NCBI RefSeq assembly: GCF_003574295.1
Contig: NZ_BHGK01000001.1
Coordinates: forward strand, 372,001 to 436,000
Direction: 5' to 3'
DNA length: 64,000 nucleotides
Origin: Mediterraneibacter butyricigenes
GTDB taxonomy: Bacteria; Bacillota; Clostridia; Lachnospirales; Lachnospiraceae
Part shown: positions 1 through 8,487 of the stretch, in pieces
Numbering within the stretch: position 1 is the first letter of the stretch
Layout: each line of letters opens with the position of its first letter
The notes under the pieces: model-generated
Database searches by the model: none
What the model saw: the letters and a program-made list of their open reading frames with translations, nothing else
What the model was told of the DNA's origin: nothing
Translations under genes and position numbers: made by a program

Positions 1-956
1 ACGGTAATGGTATCCGTCTCATCGGTTACCGCAAACATCAGGATTGTCTTTTCATTTCGGATCTCTCTGGTATCCACGCTGATTACCATTCCGTGGAACG
101 TAATTTCTCCCATTTCTCCCACGACCTGATCCAGACTGATCGGTTCAGAATCAAAATTCCGTCCCCAGATCAGATTCGGATCGTCAGAACCGGGGCCCCG
201 TTTGAAGCCGCCCTTCAAAAAGCCTCCTTTGGAAAATCCTCCCTTTTGGAATCCGCCTTTTCCGTTTCCTTCTTTTGCCTTTCCATTTGCCGGACTGTCC
301 TTTAAAATCTTCTTCTGCCCATCTGTTTCTGATTTCTTTTCTTCTTTTCTTTCTGCCTGTTTTTCTTCCTGGTATACGGTACTTCTGGCAAAGATCGCAT
401 TGATTTCTCTTTGCAATGCCACATCTTCCATTTCCGCTTCATTTGACTTTTCTTTTTCTTTAAACGTCATGCGTATTTCTGCCGGCATCCGGAACCGTTC
501 CTCGAAAATCTTGTGAAGAAGCTTTAGGATACATTCTTTTTTCCCTTCTGCCACCACGGAAGACTCCATCTCAATACAGAGGATGTTTCCCTCTTCCACA
601 TGGTATTCTGCCTGTGCGAACATATTTCTGGCAAGGATACTGATCTGTTCCAGTTCCAGCAGGATACTTTCCCAGTACTCCGTGATCACATTTTCCAGAG
701 TATACTGTCCCGAAAGCTGATAGGTGTCTCTCACCTGGATCTGGATCATATTCTGCCCAAATAACTGTTCCTTAATCTTTCTTTCCAATTCCAGAATCCT
801 GCGTTTCTGGATCATATGATGGCTGAACAGATGGACTCTGATAAACCGACGGTCGGATGTGGTTGTTACTTTCGTCACTTCCGTCTCTTCAAACAGACCT
901 CTTAAATCCTGATCTACTTTTAACGTTGGAAATACTTCAAAAAATCTTTTGCCCAA
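1..956 (-). CDS. polC: DNA polymerase III PolC, N-terminal part (cut by window edge)
   Basis: About 318 N-terminal residues of the Gram-positive replicative polymerase PolC, usually near 1,450 residues. The visible part holds the N-terminal domain (residues 1 to about 200), a charged and glycine-rich linker, and the start of the OB-fold domain (from about residue 265). The polymerase and exonuclease domains lie outside the window. No ATG fits. A TTG at 954-956 is preceded by an AAGGAGGAG ribosome site overlapping the ispG stop, so TTG is taken as the start. It follows ispG after 3 nt and is probably cotranscribed with it. The linker carries four KGGF repeats, described separately. The family call is firm; the TTG start is an inference. 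Confidence 0.92.
   Translation of the reverse strand, partial: MGKRFFEVFPTLKVDQDLRGLFEETEVTKVTTTSDRRFIRVHLFSHHMIQKRRILELERKIKEQLFGQNMIQIQVRDTYQLSGQYTLENVITEYWESILLELEQISILARNMFAQAEYHVEEGNILCIEMESSVVAEGKKECILKLLHKIFEERFRMPAEIRMTFKEKEKSNEAEMEDVALQREINAIFARSTVYQEEKQAERKEEKKSETDGQKKILKDSPANGKAKEGNGKGGFQKGGFSKGGFLKGGFKRGPGSDDPNLIWGRNFDSEPISLDQVVGEMGEITFHGMVISVDTREIRNEKTILMFAVTDETDTIT
201..260 (-). repeat. Four tandem KGGF-x repeats in PolC linker
   Basis: Residues 233-252 of PolC read KGGFQ, KGGFS, KGGFL, KGGFK, a 15-bp unit repeated four times with silent and single-codon changes. It lies between the N-terminal domain and the OB fold, in a linker otherwise rich in Lys, Glu and Asn. It looks like a low-complexity flexible linker expanded by slippage or unequal exchange. 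Confidence 0.85.
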
Positions 957-959
957 CGA

Positions 960-2021
960 CTACTCCTCCTTGTTCCAGTTCAACAATTCTTCTCTTAAAG
1001 TCGATAACAGTTCCTCTTCTTTTACTTTTTTTACGATTTCGCCTTTTTTGATCAGAAGTCCCTCTCCGATTCCTCCGGCAATTCCGATATCCGCTTCCTT
1101 TGCTTCTCCCGGACCGTTGACTACACAGCCCATGACTGCCACTTTCAGATCCAGATCGATATCCGCCACCATCTGTTCTACCTGATTGGCCAGAGAGATT
1201 AGATCGATCCTGGTTCTTCCGCAGGTCGGACAGGATACCACTTCAATCCCGCCTTTTCTTAAGTTTAATGTCTTAAGGATCAGTTTTGCCGTGCGGATTT
1301 CTTCCAGCGGATCCCCTGTCAGGGAAACCCGAATTGTGTTACCGATCCCCTCATTTAATATGATTCCAAGTCCCACGGAAGATTTGATATTTCCGGAATA
1401 AAGCGTTCCTGATTCAGTAATTCCCACATGCAGAGGATATGGACATTCTTTCGCAATCAGTTCATGCGCTTTCACACACATCATCACATCCGAAGATTTG
1501 ATACTGACTACCAGCTGATCGTACCCCATCTTTTCGATCATGCGCACTTTATCCATAGCACTTTCCACAATGCCCTCTGCCGTAACTCCATGGTATTTTT
1601 CCACCAGTTCTTTTTCTAGCGAGCCACTGTTCACCCCCACACGGATCGGTACCTGATATTCTTTTGCTTTTTCTACGACCTTTCTGACCCGCTCTTCACT
1701 GCCGATATTTCCCGGATTGATCCGGATCTTGTCTGCACCGGCCTCGATCGCCGCAATTGCCAGCTTATAATCAAAATGAATGTCTGCTACCAGCGGAATA
1801 TGGATCTGTTTTTTGATCTCTCTGAGTGCTTCCGCCGCTTCCATTGTAGGCACTGCACAACGGATAATATCACACCCAACCCGCTCTAACGCCAGAATCT
1901 GACTGACCGTCGCCTCCACATCTTCTGTCTTTGTATTGGTCATCGACTGGATCGCAATGGGATGATTTCCTCCGATCGTCACACCGCCAATCTTAATTTC
2001 TTTTGTATGTTCTCTCAACAT
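960..2021 (-). CDS. ispG: 4-hydroxy-3-methylbut-2-enyl-diphosphate synthase IspG
   Basis: IspG (GcpE) carries out the penultimate step of the MEP isoprenoid pathway, reductively opening the cyclic diphosphate MEcPP to HMBPP with a [4Fe-4S] cluster. The 353-residue length matches the bacterial two-domain form: a TIM barrel (residues about 1-250) and a C-terminal cluster domain. The three cluster cysteines are visible as C264 and C267 (SCPTCGRT) and C299 (CVVNGPGE). ATG at 2021 has an AAGGAGG site 6-7 nt upstream. The 3' end overlaps the ribosome site of polC, so the two are probably coupled. In many clostridia dxr and rseP precede ispG; here a small membrane protein does. Confidence 0.97.
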   Translation of the reverse strand: MLREHTKEIKIGGVTIGGNHPIAIQSMTNTKTEDVEATVSQILALERVGCDIIRCAVPTMEAAEALREIKKQIHIPLVADIHFDYKLAIAAIEAGADKIRINPGNIGSEERVRKVVEKAKEYQVPIRVGVNSGSLEKELVEKYHGVTAEGIVESAMDKVRMIEKMGYDQLVVSIKSSDVMMCVKAHELIAKECPYPLHVGITESGTLYSGNIKSSVGLGIILNEGIGNTIRVSLTGDPLEEIRTAKLILKTLNLRKGGIEVVSCPTCGRTRIDLISLANQVEQMVADIDLDLKVAVMGCVVNGPGEAKEADIGIAGGIGEGLLIKKGEIVKKVKEEELLSTLREELLNWNKEE

Positions 2022-2101
2022 CCGTCTTCCTCCTTTTTCTCTTTTTTCAAGGAAAAACCCTCTGTGCGTTGAAAAAATTCACATGCACAGAGGGGTATAC
2101 T

Positions 2102-2560
2102 CTATTGTCTGTCCAGGATCATCTGATCCCCATATTCCCGATCTGTCAAAGTCAGTTGTCCGGCTTCTACACTATAATCATAAGTCGTCGCAACCGAATC
2201 TGCCGCATCCCGAAGCTCCGCCTCATCGATACTGTCACCGGCTTTTTTCACCACCGCATCCAGATCCGTATCTTCTACATTCAGTGTAAATGTCTTGGTG
2301 TCTTTATCCATGCTGTATTCCATGGGAACTTTGACCTGACTGTCATCGAACTGTTCTGGCCAGGAAACATAGACTGTTGTCTTCCCCTTTACCGTCATTA
2401 TCATTCCGCTTTCTTCATCCTGCCAACTGCCTTCCAGTGGATTAGAGCGAAACATCTTTGTCAGAAAAAATGCAACGATCAGAATGATCACAATCGTAGA
2501 AACCGACGATACGATCCTCCAGAGCCAGCTTCTTTTTTCTTCATCATTCTTTGCAAACAT
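2102..2560 (-). CDS. Small single-pass membrane protein, function unknown
   Basis: 152 residues starting MFAKNDEEKR. A short charged N-terminus is followed by one hydrophobic segment (about residues 15-36), then an extracytoplasmic domain beginning LEGSWQDEESGM and rich in Asp, Thr and Val, which resembles small beta-rich domains of lipocalin or DUF4923 style only in general terms. I do not recognise a family. ATG at 2560 has AGGAAGG 8 nt upstream. An alternative in-frame ATG at 2578 adds six residues and has a weaker AAGGAA site. It lies 80 nt upstream of ispG on the same strand and may be cotranscribed with it. Confidence 0.75.
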   Translation of the reverse strand: MFAKNDEEKRSWLWRIVSSVSTIVIILIVAFFLTKMFRSNPLEGSWQDEESGMIMTVKGKTTVYVSWPEQFDDSQVKVPMEYSMDKDTKTFTLNVEDTDLDAVVKKAGDSIDEAELRDAADSVATTYDYSVEAGQLTLTDREYGDQMILDRQ

Positions 2561-2727
2561 AACCTGTTCCTTCCTCATCTTATTCCTTATGGCAGTCTGA
2601 CTTTTCCGATAACCTGAATGCTAATCCGAAAATCCCCTGCCCTTTAAGTCATTATAAATTGTTTCACAAACCCTGTCAATGTATTCCCTCCCACTGAATT
2701 TTCAGTTTGTCTATATCAAATTTTCAC

Positions 2728-2742
2728 GTTTCATTTTGAAAC
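2728..2742. promoter_or_regulatory. Candidate operator upstream of XRE regulator
   Basis: A perfect inverted repeat, GTTTCA-TTT-TGAAAC, lies about 90 nt before the XRE start codon. A related GTTTCACAAAC sequence occurs near 2660. XRE regulators often bind such dyads at their own promoters. The assignment is inference from position and symmetry. Confidence 0.35.
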
Positions 2743-2830
2743 TTTATGTTTTTCATGTTGATATTTGACACCTTTTCTATATTCTAATACGGAAACTGTT
2801 AAAATATACATATCTTACAGGAGGTGCTTC

Positions 2831-3190
2831 ATGACATTCGGACAGAATCTGAAATATTTACGCGAAATACATCATGTCAAACAAGATGATCTGGCTGCAT
2901 ATTTGAAAGTTACCCGATCCGCTATCGCAGGCTATGAAACCCGTGGAAAACAGCCGGATTATGAAAAGCTGATCCAGATTGCAAAATACTTTAACGTCTC
3001 TGTAGATTATCTTCTGACCGGAAAGCAGACAGATGCTTCCGCACCGTCTCAGGATCATCTGCCATATACCAGGATACAAGATCGTGAATTGCTTGCCACA
3101 TATCAGGCCCTCTCTCCATTATCAAAGAGAAGATTATGGGATTATATGCAGGTTCTGAAACTTGCTGAACGCTCCGAATCAGATCAATAA
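2831..3190 (+). CDS. XRE-family helix-turn-helix regulator
   Basis: 119 residues. An N-terminal Cro/C1-type helix-turn-helix spans about residues 8-62 (QDDLAAYLKVTRSAIAGYE is the recognition region), followed by a short helical tail that may mediate dimerisation. The start chosen is ATG at 2831, directly after a strong AGGAGGT site at 2819-2825; an upstream in-frame ATG at 2765 has no site. It stands alone, divergent from the ispG operon and ended by a strong terminator. Its size and lack of a sensor domain fit a small autoregulated repressor; target unknown. Confidence 0.88.
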   Translation: MTFGQNLKYLREIHHVKQDDLAAYLKVTRSAIAGYETRGKQPDYEKLIQIAKYFNVSVDYLLTGKQTDASAPSQDHLPYTRIQDRELLATYQALSPLSKRRLWDYMQVLKLAERSESDQ

Positions 3191-3210
3191 AATTGTAGAT
3201 CGTATAAAAC

Positions 3211-3245
3211 ATGAAAAGAGAGTCCGCACCGGACTCTCTTTTCAT
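3211..3245 (+). terminator. Intrinsic terminator after XRE gene
   Basis: Perfect 15-bp arms (3211-3225 and 3231-3245) around a 5-nt GCACC loop. The arms have A- and T-rich outer parts, so it can act in both directions. Confidence 0.85.
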
Positions 3246-3294
3246 GTTATTTCTCTCTATACTTCTAATCTTTAAATCATTTCTCATTTCTTTC

Positions 3295-3427
3295 ACAAAA
3301 GGAATGCATAAGGGAACATCCGAAGCCCCAGTACTTTCTGAGAGCGAGCATGAGCGCCGCTCGAAGAGTATCTCTCTATGGGGCAAAGGCCAGCGTAAGC
3401 GGTTCCCGTTGCAACCTTTTGCGTAAG
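3295..3427. repeat. Dispersed palindromic repeat, copy A (longest)
   Basis: A 133-bp element in the convergent gap between the XRE gene and the exporter gene. The left end reads CAAAAGGAATGCATAAGGGA and the right end GGTTCCCGTTGCAACCTTTT followed by GCG, so the ends are imperfect inverted repeats. The middle holds CTGAGAGCGAGC and CGCTCGAAG, matching copy F near 60.5 kb. No protein is encoded. Confidence 0.75.
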
Positions 3428-3455
3428 AAGTAAACCTTCATATCTTTTGTATAAA

Positions 3456-3965
3456 TTATGCAAAAATAGTTCCCAGCACCGTATATGACAATATCGTCAT
3501 GATCACAGATGCCAGCAACACTCCGCAGATGATCGCCGGAAATGCTTTGCGGAACTTCACTCCTACCAGAGAGGCAATCAGTGCTCCCGTCCATGCTCCC
3601 GTTCCCGGAAGCGGAATTCCCACAAACAGCAAAAGCCCCCAGAACTCATACTTTTCAATCTGGTCACTCTTTTTCATTGCTCTTGCTTCCATCCGTTCCA
3701 CAAAAGGCTTTAAATGCTTCGTGCCTTTCATCCAGTTAAAGATCGGTGTGATCAGCAACAGAATAAACGGAATCGGGATCAGGTTTCCTATGATACACAC
3801 CGGAATTGCAGTCCACATCGGCACGTTCAGAAGCGCCGGACCTGCAGCAAGAAGTCCGCCACGAAGTTCCAGGATCGGTACCATGGAAATAATAAATATA
3901 ATGGCTTCTTTCCCAACCTTTCCTCCCAGGTTCGTCATAAACCAGCTAATCAGCGCTTCACTCAT
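3456..3965 (-). CDS. Small multidrug export (SMEX/COG2426) family membrane protein
   Basis: 169 residues with four to five hydrophobic segments. The sequence matches the Sm_multidrug_ex family (PF06695, COG2426): an ELRGG motif in the first third and a GIPLPGTGAWTG motif near residue 120, both typical of the DedA-like transporter fold. Substrate is unknown; the family name rests on old drug-export evidence and should not be taken literally. Start ATG at 3965 lies one nt after the hisC stop, with its ribosome site (AAGGAG) inside the end of hisC, so translation is probably coupled to hisC. A dispersed repeat follows downstream. Confidence 0.85.
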   Translation of the reverse strand: MSEALISWFMTNLGGKVGKEAIIFIISMVPILELRGGLLAAGPALLNVPMWTAIPVCIIGNLIPIPFILLLITPIFNWMKGTKHLKPFVERMEARAMKKSDQIEKYEFWGLLLFVGIPLPGTGAWTGALIASLVGVKFRKAFPAIICGVLLASVIMTILSYTVLGTIFA

Positions 3966-3966
3966 A

Positions 3967-5043
3967 TCAGTTCTCCTTGCTCATAATCTTCTTCAGGGTG
4001 TCAAACAATGCTTCCATCTCTTCCCTGGTTCCTATGGTAATTCTCAGATAGTCTTTTAATTTTCCCTCAGGAAAATATCTGACGTAAATATCATGTTCTT
4101 TCAGTTGTGCAAATATCTCACACGCCTGATACTCCGGATGGGTCACAAACAAAAAGTTGGCTTCCAGTCCAGGATATGTAAATCCAAGTTTTTCAAACTC
4201 TTCTGCCGCCCAGGCTCTGGTCTCTTTGATCTGGTTTACCCGTTTTTCAAAATATGCCTGGTCTTTCACAGCCTCCACTCCGCACAGAATGGATGGAAGG
4301 TTCATCGTATAAGAATTAAAGGAATATTTTGCATCATTCAACCGCCGGATCAACTCCGGATTACCCATGGCAAATCCGATTCTCATGCCGGCCATTGCTC
4401 TGGACTTCGAAAAAGTCTGAACCACAAGCAGATTCTCATAACGTTCCAGTAAAGCCGCAGCAGACTCTGTATTGTCCGCAAAGTCAATATATGCCTCATC
4501 GATGATCACCACAGAATCCTGATTCTTCTTCAGAATCTCTTCGATCATTGTCAAAGATTCACCCACTGAGGTCGGCGCATTCGGATTCGGGAAAATGATT
4601 CCGCCGTTTTCTTTCTCATAATCTTCCATTCGGATATGAAACTCCTCATCCAACGGCTGACACTCATAAGGAATCCGGTAAAGTCCCGCCCATACTTTAT
4701 AGAAAGAATAGGTGATATCCGGGAAAAGTATCGGCAGATCGGAATTGAAAAATGTAAGGAAACACATCGACAATACGTCGTCAGATCCCACTCCCACAAA
4801 AACCTGATCTTTCCGGAGGCCATATCTTTCTGCCAGTTCTGATACCAGCGCATTTGCCGTCGGATCAGGGTACAGACGCAGGCGATCCGGCTCCATCTTT
4901 CTTAAGGTCTCCTCCACCCCTTTTGCCGGCGGATACGGATTTTCGTTTGTATTCAGCTTAATCACCTTACGCTGTGGCTGTTCTCCCGGTACATAAGGCT
5001 CTACTTTTCGAATTTTTTCCTGGATTTTCTCACTTAATGCCAT
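3967..5043 (-). CDS. hisC: Histidinol-phosphate aminotransferase
   Basis: PLP-dependent fold-type I aminotransferase of 358 residues, the length of HisC. It transfers the amino group of glutamate to imidazole acetol phosphate in histidine synthesis. Visible marks are LNTNENPYPP near residue 30, the DEAYIDF segment near 182 and the PLP lysine K213 in TFSKSRAMAGMRIG. ATG at 5043 has an AAGGAG site. No other his genes are nearby, so a broader aminotransferase role (aromatic substrates) is possible. Upstream is another aminotransferase gene 48 nt away, downstream a coupled membrane protein. Confidence 0.88.
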   Translation of the reverse strand: MALSEKIQEKIRKVEPYVPGEQPQRKVIKLNTNENPYPPAKGVEETLRKMEPDRLRLYPDPTANALVSELAERYGLRKDQVFVGVGSDDVLSMCFLTFFNSDLPILFPDITYSFYKVWAGLYRIPYECQPLDEEFHIRMEDYEKENGGIIFPNPNAPTSVGESLTMIEEILKKNQDSVVIIDEAYIDFADNTESAAALLERYENLLVVQTFSKSRAMAGMRIGFAMGNPELIRRLNDAKYSFNSYTMNLPSILCGVEAVKDQAYFEKRVNQIKETRAWAAEEFEKLGFTYPGLEANFLFVTHPEYQACEIFAQLKEHDIYVRYFPEGKLKDYLRITIGTREEMEALFDTLKKIMSKEN

Positions 5044-5091
5044 CTTTTTCTCCTTGTGTTACTTCCTGTTATCAATCACTTATACGAATTT

Positions 5092-6282
5092 TTACAGACC
5101 ATATTCCTTTGCCATCTCCGCAAATTTCGGAAGGGAATTTACGATAGTCTCATAAGAGGTACAGTAAGCCAGTCGCACATATCCCGGACACGCAAAGGAA
5201 CTTCCCGGAACGATCAGAATATGATATTCTTTTGCCTTTGCCACAAATTCTTTTTCATTTGCAACCGGAGACTTCACAAACAGATAAAAGGCTCCCTGCG
5301 GCTTAATACATTCATACCCCAACTCTCTCAGTCCGTTATACAAAGTCTCTCTGTTACGGTCATAGAAGGAGATATCTGTCTTTTCACCAATACATTTCTC
5401 TACCACTTTCTGCTGAAGTGTCGGTGCATTGACAAAACCCAGAATCCGATTGGCAACATTTGCTGCACTGATCAGCGTCTCACTATCTTTCACCTCATCA
5501 GGAATTACCAGATAACCGATCCGTTCTCCCGGAAGCGATAAAGATTTGCTGTAAGAATATCCCACGATCGTATTGGCATAATATTTTGTCAGATACGGTA
5601 CTTCCACACCATCATAAGCCAACTCTCTGTACGGCTCATCGGAAATCAGGTAGATCTCCGTCTGGTATTCCTTCTGTTTTTTCACCAGAATCTCTGCCAG
5701 TTTCTGAATCGTAGCCTCTGAATAAACCACACCGGTCGGGTTGTTCGGTGTATTAACGATCACTGCTTTGGTTTTTTCTGTGATCTTTTCTTCAAACTCA
5801 TCCAGCTTAGGCTGAAAATCCACGGTATTCGGTGATATTTCTACCAGGATTCCGTCATAATTATCCACATAACTTCTGTATTCTCCAAAATACGGTGCAA
5901 AGGTGATCACTTCGTCCCCTGGATTCAGAAGTGCTTTCAGGATCACATTCAATCCTCCTGCGGCTCCCACCGTCATCAGAATATTTTTTGCCGAAAAAGC
6001 CGTCCCGAATCTTTCATTCAGAGACTTTGCCACACAGTCGCGTACCTCTCCATATCCGGCATTGCTGTTCGTGTATCCATGGAGCACCAGCGGATCTTCC
6101 ACCTCCAGAAGTTCTGCAATCGCTGCCTTTACGGCCTTTGGTGCCGGAACATTCGGATTACCGAGGCTGAAGTCATACACATTTTCTTTTCCGAATTCTT
6201 TTGCCATCCGGGTTCCTTCTTCAAACATCGCACGGATTGCAGAACTGTTTGCTACCATGTGTTCCATCTTTTTCGATATCAT
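5092..6282 (-). CDS. Pyridoxal phosphate-dependent aminotransferase, class I/II
   Basis: 396 residues of the aspartate/tyrosine aminotransferase type. Motifs in order: SLGNPNVPAP (substrate loop, about 40), GYTNSNAGYGEVR (70), NTPNNPTGV (178), SDEPYRE (214) and the PLP lysine K246 in YSYSKSLSLPGERIGYL. Clostridial homologues are usually called aspartate or alanine-type aminotransferases without proof of substrate. ATG at 6282 has AAGGAAAG upstream. It probably forms an operon with hisC and the small exporter. Substrate cannot be read from sequence. Confidence 0.88.
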   Translation of the reverse strand: MISKKMEHMVANSSAIRAMFEEGTRMAKEFGKENVYDFSLGNPNVPAPKAVKAAIAELLEVEDPLVLHGYTNSNAGYGEVRDCVAKSLNERFGTAFSAKNILMTVGAAGGLNVILKALLNPGDEVITFAPYFGEYRSYVDNYDGILVEISPNTVDFQPKLDEFEEKITEKTKAVIVNTPNNPTGVVYSEATIQKLAEILVKKQKEYQTEIYLISDEPYRELAYDGVEVPYLTKYYANTIVGYSYSKSLSLPGERIGYLVIPDEVKDSETLISAANVANRILGFVNAPTLQQKVVEKCIGEKTDISFYDRNRETLYNGLRELGYECIKPQGAFYLFVKSPVANEKEFVAKAKEYHILIVPGSSFACPGYVRLAYCTSYETIVNSLPKFAEMAKEYGL

Positions 6283-6428
6283 ATTCTTTCCTTCTTTCCG
6301 TTATGTGTTTCTTTTACGCTTTTATCTTTCAGTGCATCTCTTTTTCCATTTTTCACTGCACCTGTCTTTTTGAGTCTTTCTTTTCCTCTTCAGAGCCGGT
6401 TTAACCTGCTGTTTTCTGTGATTCTCCC

Positions 6429-7328
6429 TTATTTTTTCAGAGTCACATACCCCTTTTCTTCCAGAAATGCCGGACGATAGGACATTTTTGCCTGACGCAG
6501 CCCATCTGCCCCAGTATCCTCTTCTCTGTTCACATATTGATAGTCCATACATTCATGCTGGACAAACTGCTGGTTGATCATCGGATAAGCACCGTCCACA
6601 TCCGCATAAGCCTTCTCAATGTGCACCACGAAAGTATCCTCACAGAGTTTTTCTCCCATGGTAAAAGCAACGATCTCTCCTTCCACACGGAGTACGCCTC
6701 CCACCAGATTCAGTTCCCGAAACAGTCGAAGCGAATTGAGAGACACGCACATTTCCGCGTTTTTCTCTTCGTCATCTTCACATCCGTTCAGATTTCTCCA
6801 CTTCAAAGCCATCTGGAAGCACTCTTCCACATTGTCTTCTGTCAGGGTCTCGTAGTCCCAGTCTTCATGGACACTTTTAAATTTGTTGATATGATTTCGC
6901 TTTCCGTGAAGCTTTTTCCCGGAAAGCGTCTCCAGTTTCTCCCGTTCATAAACATAATCTGCCTCATCCCGGTCATATTCGATCTGGAATTTCCCCGGGA
7001 AAAAGGTTTCTAACTGCGCAAACATTTCCGGCGTCACACTGTACATGGAAAATTCATATCCCTGTTCCTCTGAGTAAGCTTCCATCACAGACAATGCACG
7101 CTTCACGGCGTCCGCCTCCCCTGCCGGATATGCCCAGGAAAGATGGGTCTCATCCTGGCTCTTGAATACCAGTGCATCTTCTATGATCGCCCAAGTCACC
7201 GGATAATGTCTGGACCAGAGATAGACATTTGCAAAGGTTCTCTCACAGCTTCGGCTTGGAGCTTTCCCGAAATAGGATGTGATAATCTCCCGATCTTCCA
7301 GCTCTGTTTTCTTAAATTGATATTGCAT
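6429..7328 (-). CDS. DUF2156 protein (phosphatidylglycerol lysyltransferase C-terminal-like)
   Basis: 299 residues forming a double GNAT-like fold of the DUF2156 family, related to the cytosolic domain of MprF. Characteristic stretches are GKKLHGKRNHINKF (about 138), ALKWRN (170) and the C-terminal REEDTGADGLRQAKMSYRPA. There is no membrane region, so it is a stand-alone soluble form. MprF relatives use aminoacyl-tRNA to modify lipids; that activity for the stand-alone form is not shown. The start at 7328 lies 17 nt after the prfA stop with a weak purine-rich site, suggesting read-through translation from prfA. Confidence 0.85.
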   Translation of the reverse strand: MQYQFKKTELEDREIITSYFGKAPSRSCERTFANVYLWSRHYPVTWAIIEDALVFKSQDETHLSWAYPAGEADAVKRALSVMEAYSEEQGYEFSMYSVTPEMFAQLETFFPGKFQIEYDRDEADYVYEREKLETLSGKKLHGKRNHINKFKSVHEDWDYETLTEDNVEECFQMALKWRNLNGCEDDEEKNAEMCVSLNSLRLFRELNLVGGVLRVEGEIVAFTMGEKLCEDTFVVHIEKAYADVDGAYPMINQQFVQHECMDYQYVNREEDTGADGLRQAKMSYRPAFLEEKGYVTLKK

Positions 7329-7345
7329 GTTCTTTTTTCTCTTTT

Positions 7346-8419
7346 CTAATTCTCATTCATTTTCGCCAGTTTGGCTGCCTGGTCTGCCGCGATCAGGCTG
7401 TCAATGATTTCATCCAGATCTCCGTCCAGAATGGAATCCAGCTTGTGAAGAGTCAGTTTGATTCTGTGATCCGTCACACGTCCCTGCGGGAAATTATACG
7501 TACGGATCTTTTCCGACCGATCTCCTGTACCTACCTGGCTCTTTCTTGCTTCCGCTTCCGCATCATGCTGTTTTGCCAGTTCCAACTCGTAAAGTCTTGC
7601 TCTTAAGACTTTCAACGCTTTGTCTTTATTCTTTAACTGAGATTTCTCATCCTGACAGGAAATTACAATTCCTGTCGGAATATGTGTCAGACGTACCGCA
7701 GAGTCCGTGGTATTGACACACTGTCCACCGTTACCGGATGCACGGAACACATCAAAACGACAATCGTTCATATCCAGTTCCACATCCACTTCTTCTGCTT
7801 CCGGCATAATTGCCACCGTGATCGTGGAAGTATGGATTCTTCCGCCGCTTTCCGTCTCCGGAACTCGCTGTACACGGTGTACTCCACTTTCATATTTCAG
7901 TCTGGAATAAGCGCCCTGACCTGAAATCATAAAGACACATTCCTTAAATCCGCCGATTCCGTTTTCATTTAAAGAAATCATCTCTGTCTTCCATCTTCTG
8001 CGCTCTGCATAGTGTACCAGCATCCGGTAGATCTCAGCCGCAAACAATGCCGCCTCATCACCGCCTGCGCCGGCACGAATCTCTACGATAACGTTCTTGT
8101 CATCGTTTGGATCTTTTGGCAGAAGCAGAATCTTTAATTCCTGTTCCAGTTCTGCAACTCTTGCACGAGATTCAGACAATTCCTCTTTTGCCAGTTCCCG
8201 CATCTCTTCGTCTGATTCTTCTTCCAGCATTGCCAGTGAATCTTCGATATTCTGATTACATTTTTTATATTCTTTATAAGCTTCTACGATCGGGGCAAGA
8301 TCACTTTGTTCCTTCATCAGTTTGCGGAAACGTACCGTATCATTGGCTACGTCCGGTTCCTGAAGTTCTCCCATTACTTCTTCGTAACGAATGAGTAAAT
8401 CTTCCAATTTATCAAACAT
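7346..8419 (-). CDS. prfA: Peptide chain release factor 1
   Basis: RF1, 357 residues, which recognises UAA and UAG and triggers peptidyl-tRNA hydrolysis. The GGQ catalytic motif is present in [17 protein letters not shown] (about residue 230), and the N-terminal domain 1 coiled region is intact. ATG at 8419 has AAAGGAAG upstream. The adjacent upstream gene prmC methylates the GGQ glutamine, the usual bacterial pairing. Belongs to the rho-rpmE-DUF1385-prmC-prfA block. Confidence 0.97.
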   Translation of the reverse strand: MFDKLEDLLIRYEEVMGELQEPDVANDTVRFRKLMKEQSDLAPIVEAYKEYKKCNQNIEDSLAMLEEESDEEMRELAKEELSESRARVAELEQELKILLLPKDPNDDKNVIVEIRAGAGGDEAALFAAEIYRMLVHYAERRRWKTEMISLNENGIGGFKECVFMISGQGAYSRLKYESGVHRVQRVPETESGGRIHTSTITVAIMPEAEEVDVELDMNDCRFDVFRASGNGGQCVNTTDSAVRLTHIPTGIVISCQDEKSQLKNKDKALKVLRARLYELELAKQHDAEAEARKSQVGTGDRSEKIRTYNFPQGRVTDHRIKLTLHKLDSILDGDLDEIIDSLIAADQAAKLAKMNEN

Positions 8420-8487
8420 CTGCTTCTTCCTTTCTCTGTCCGTAACACTTCTTTATCTGTAACCTTTACATTTTTCTGATCAACATC

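Noticed and set aside
2003-2617. A 204-codon plus-strand frame opposite the small membrane protein
   Set aside because: Low-complexity Cys/His/Phe-rich composition, no ribosome site; it is the mirror of the coding strand.
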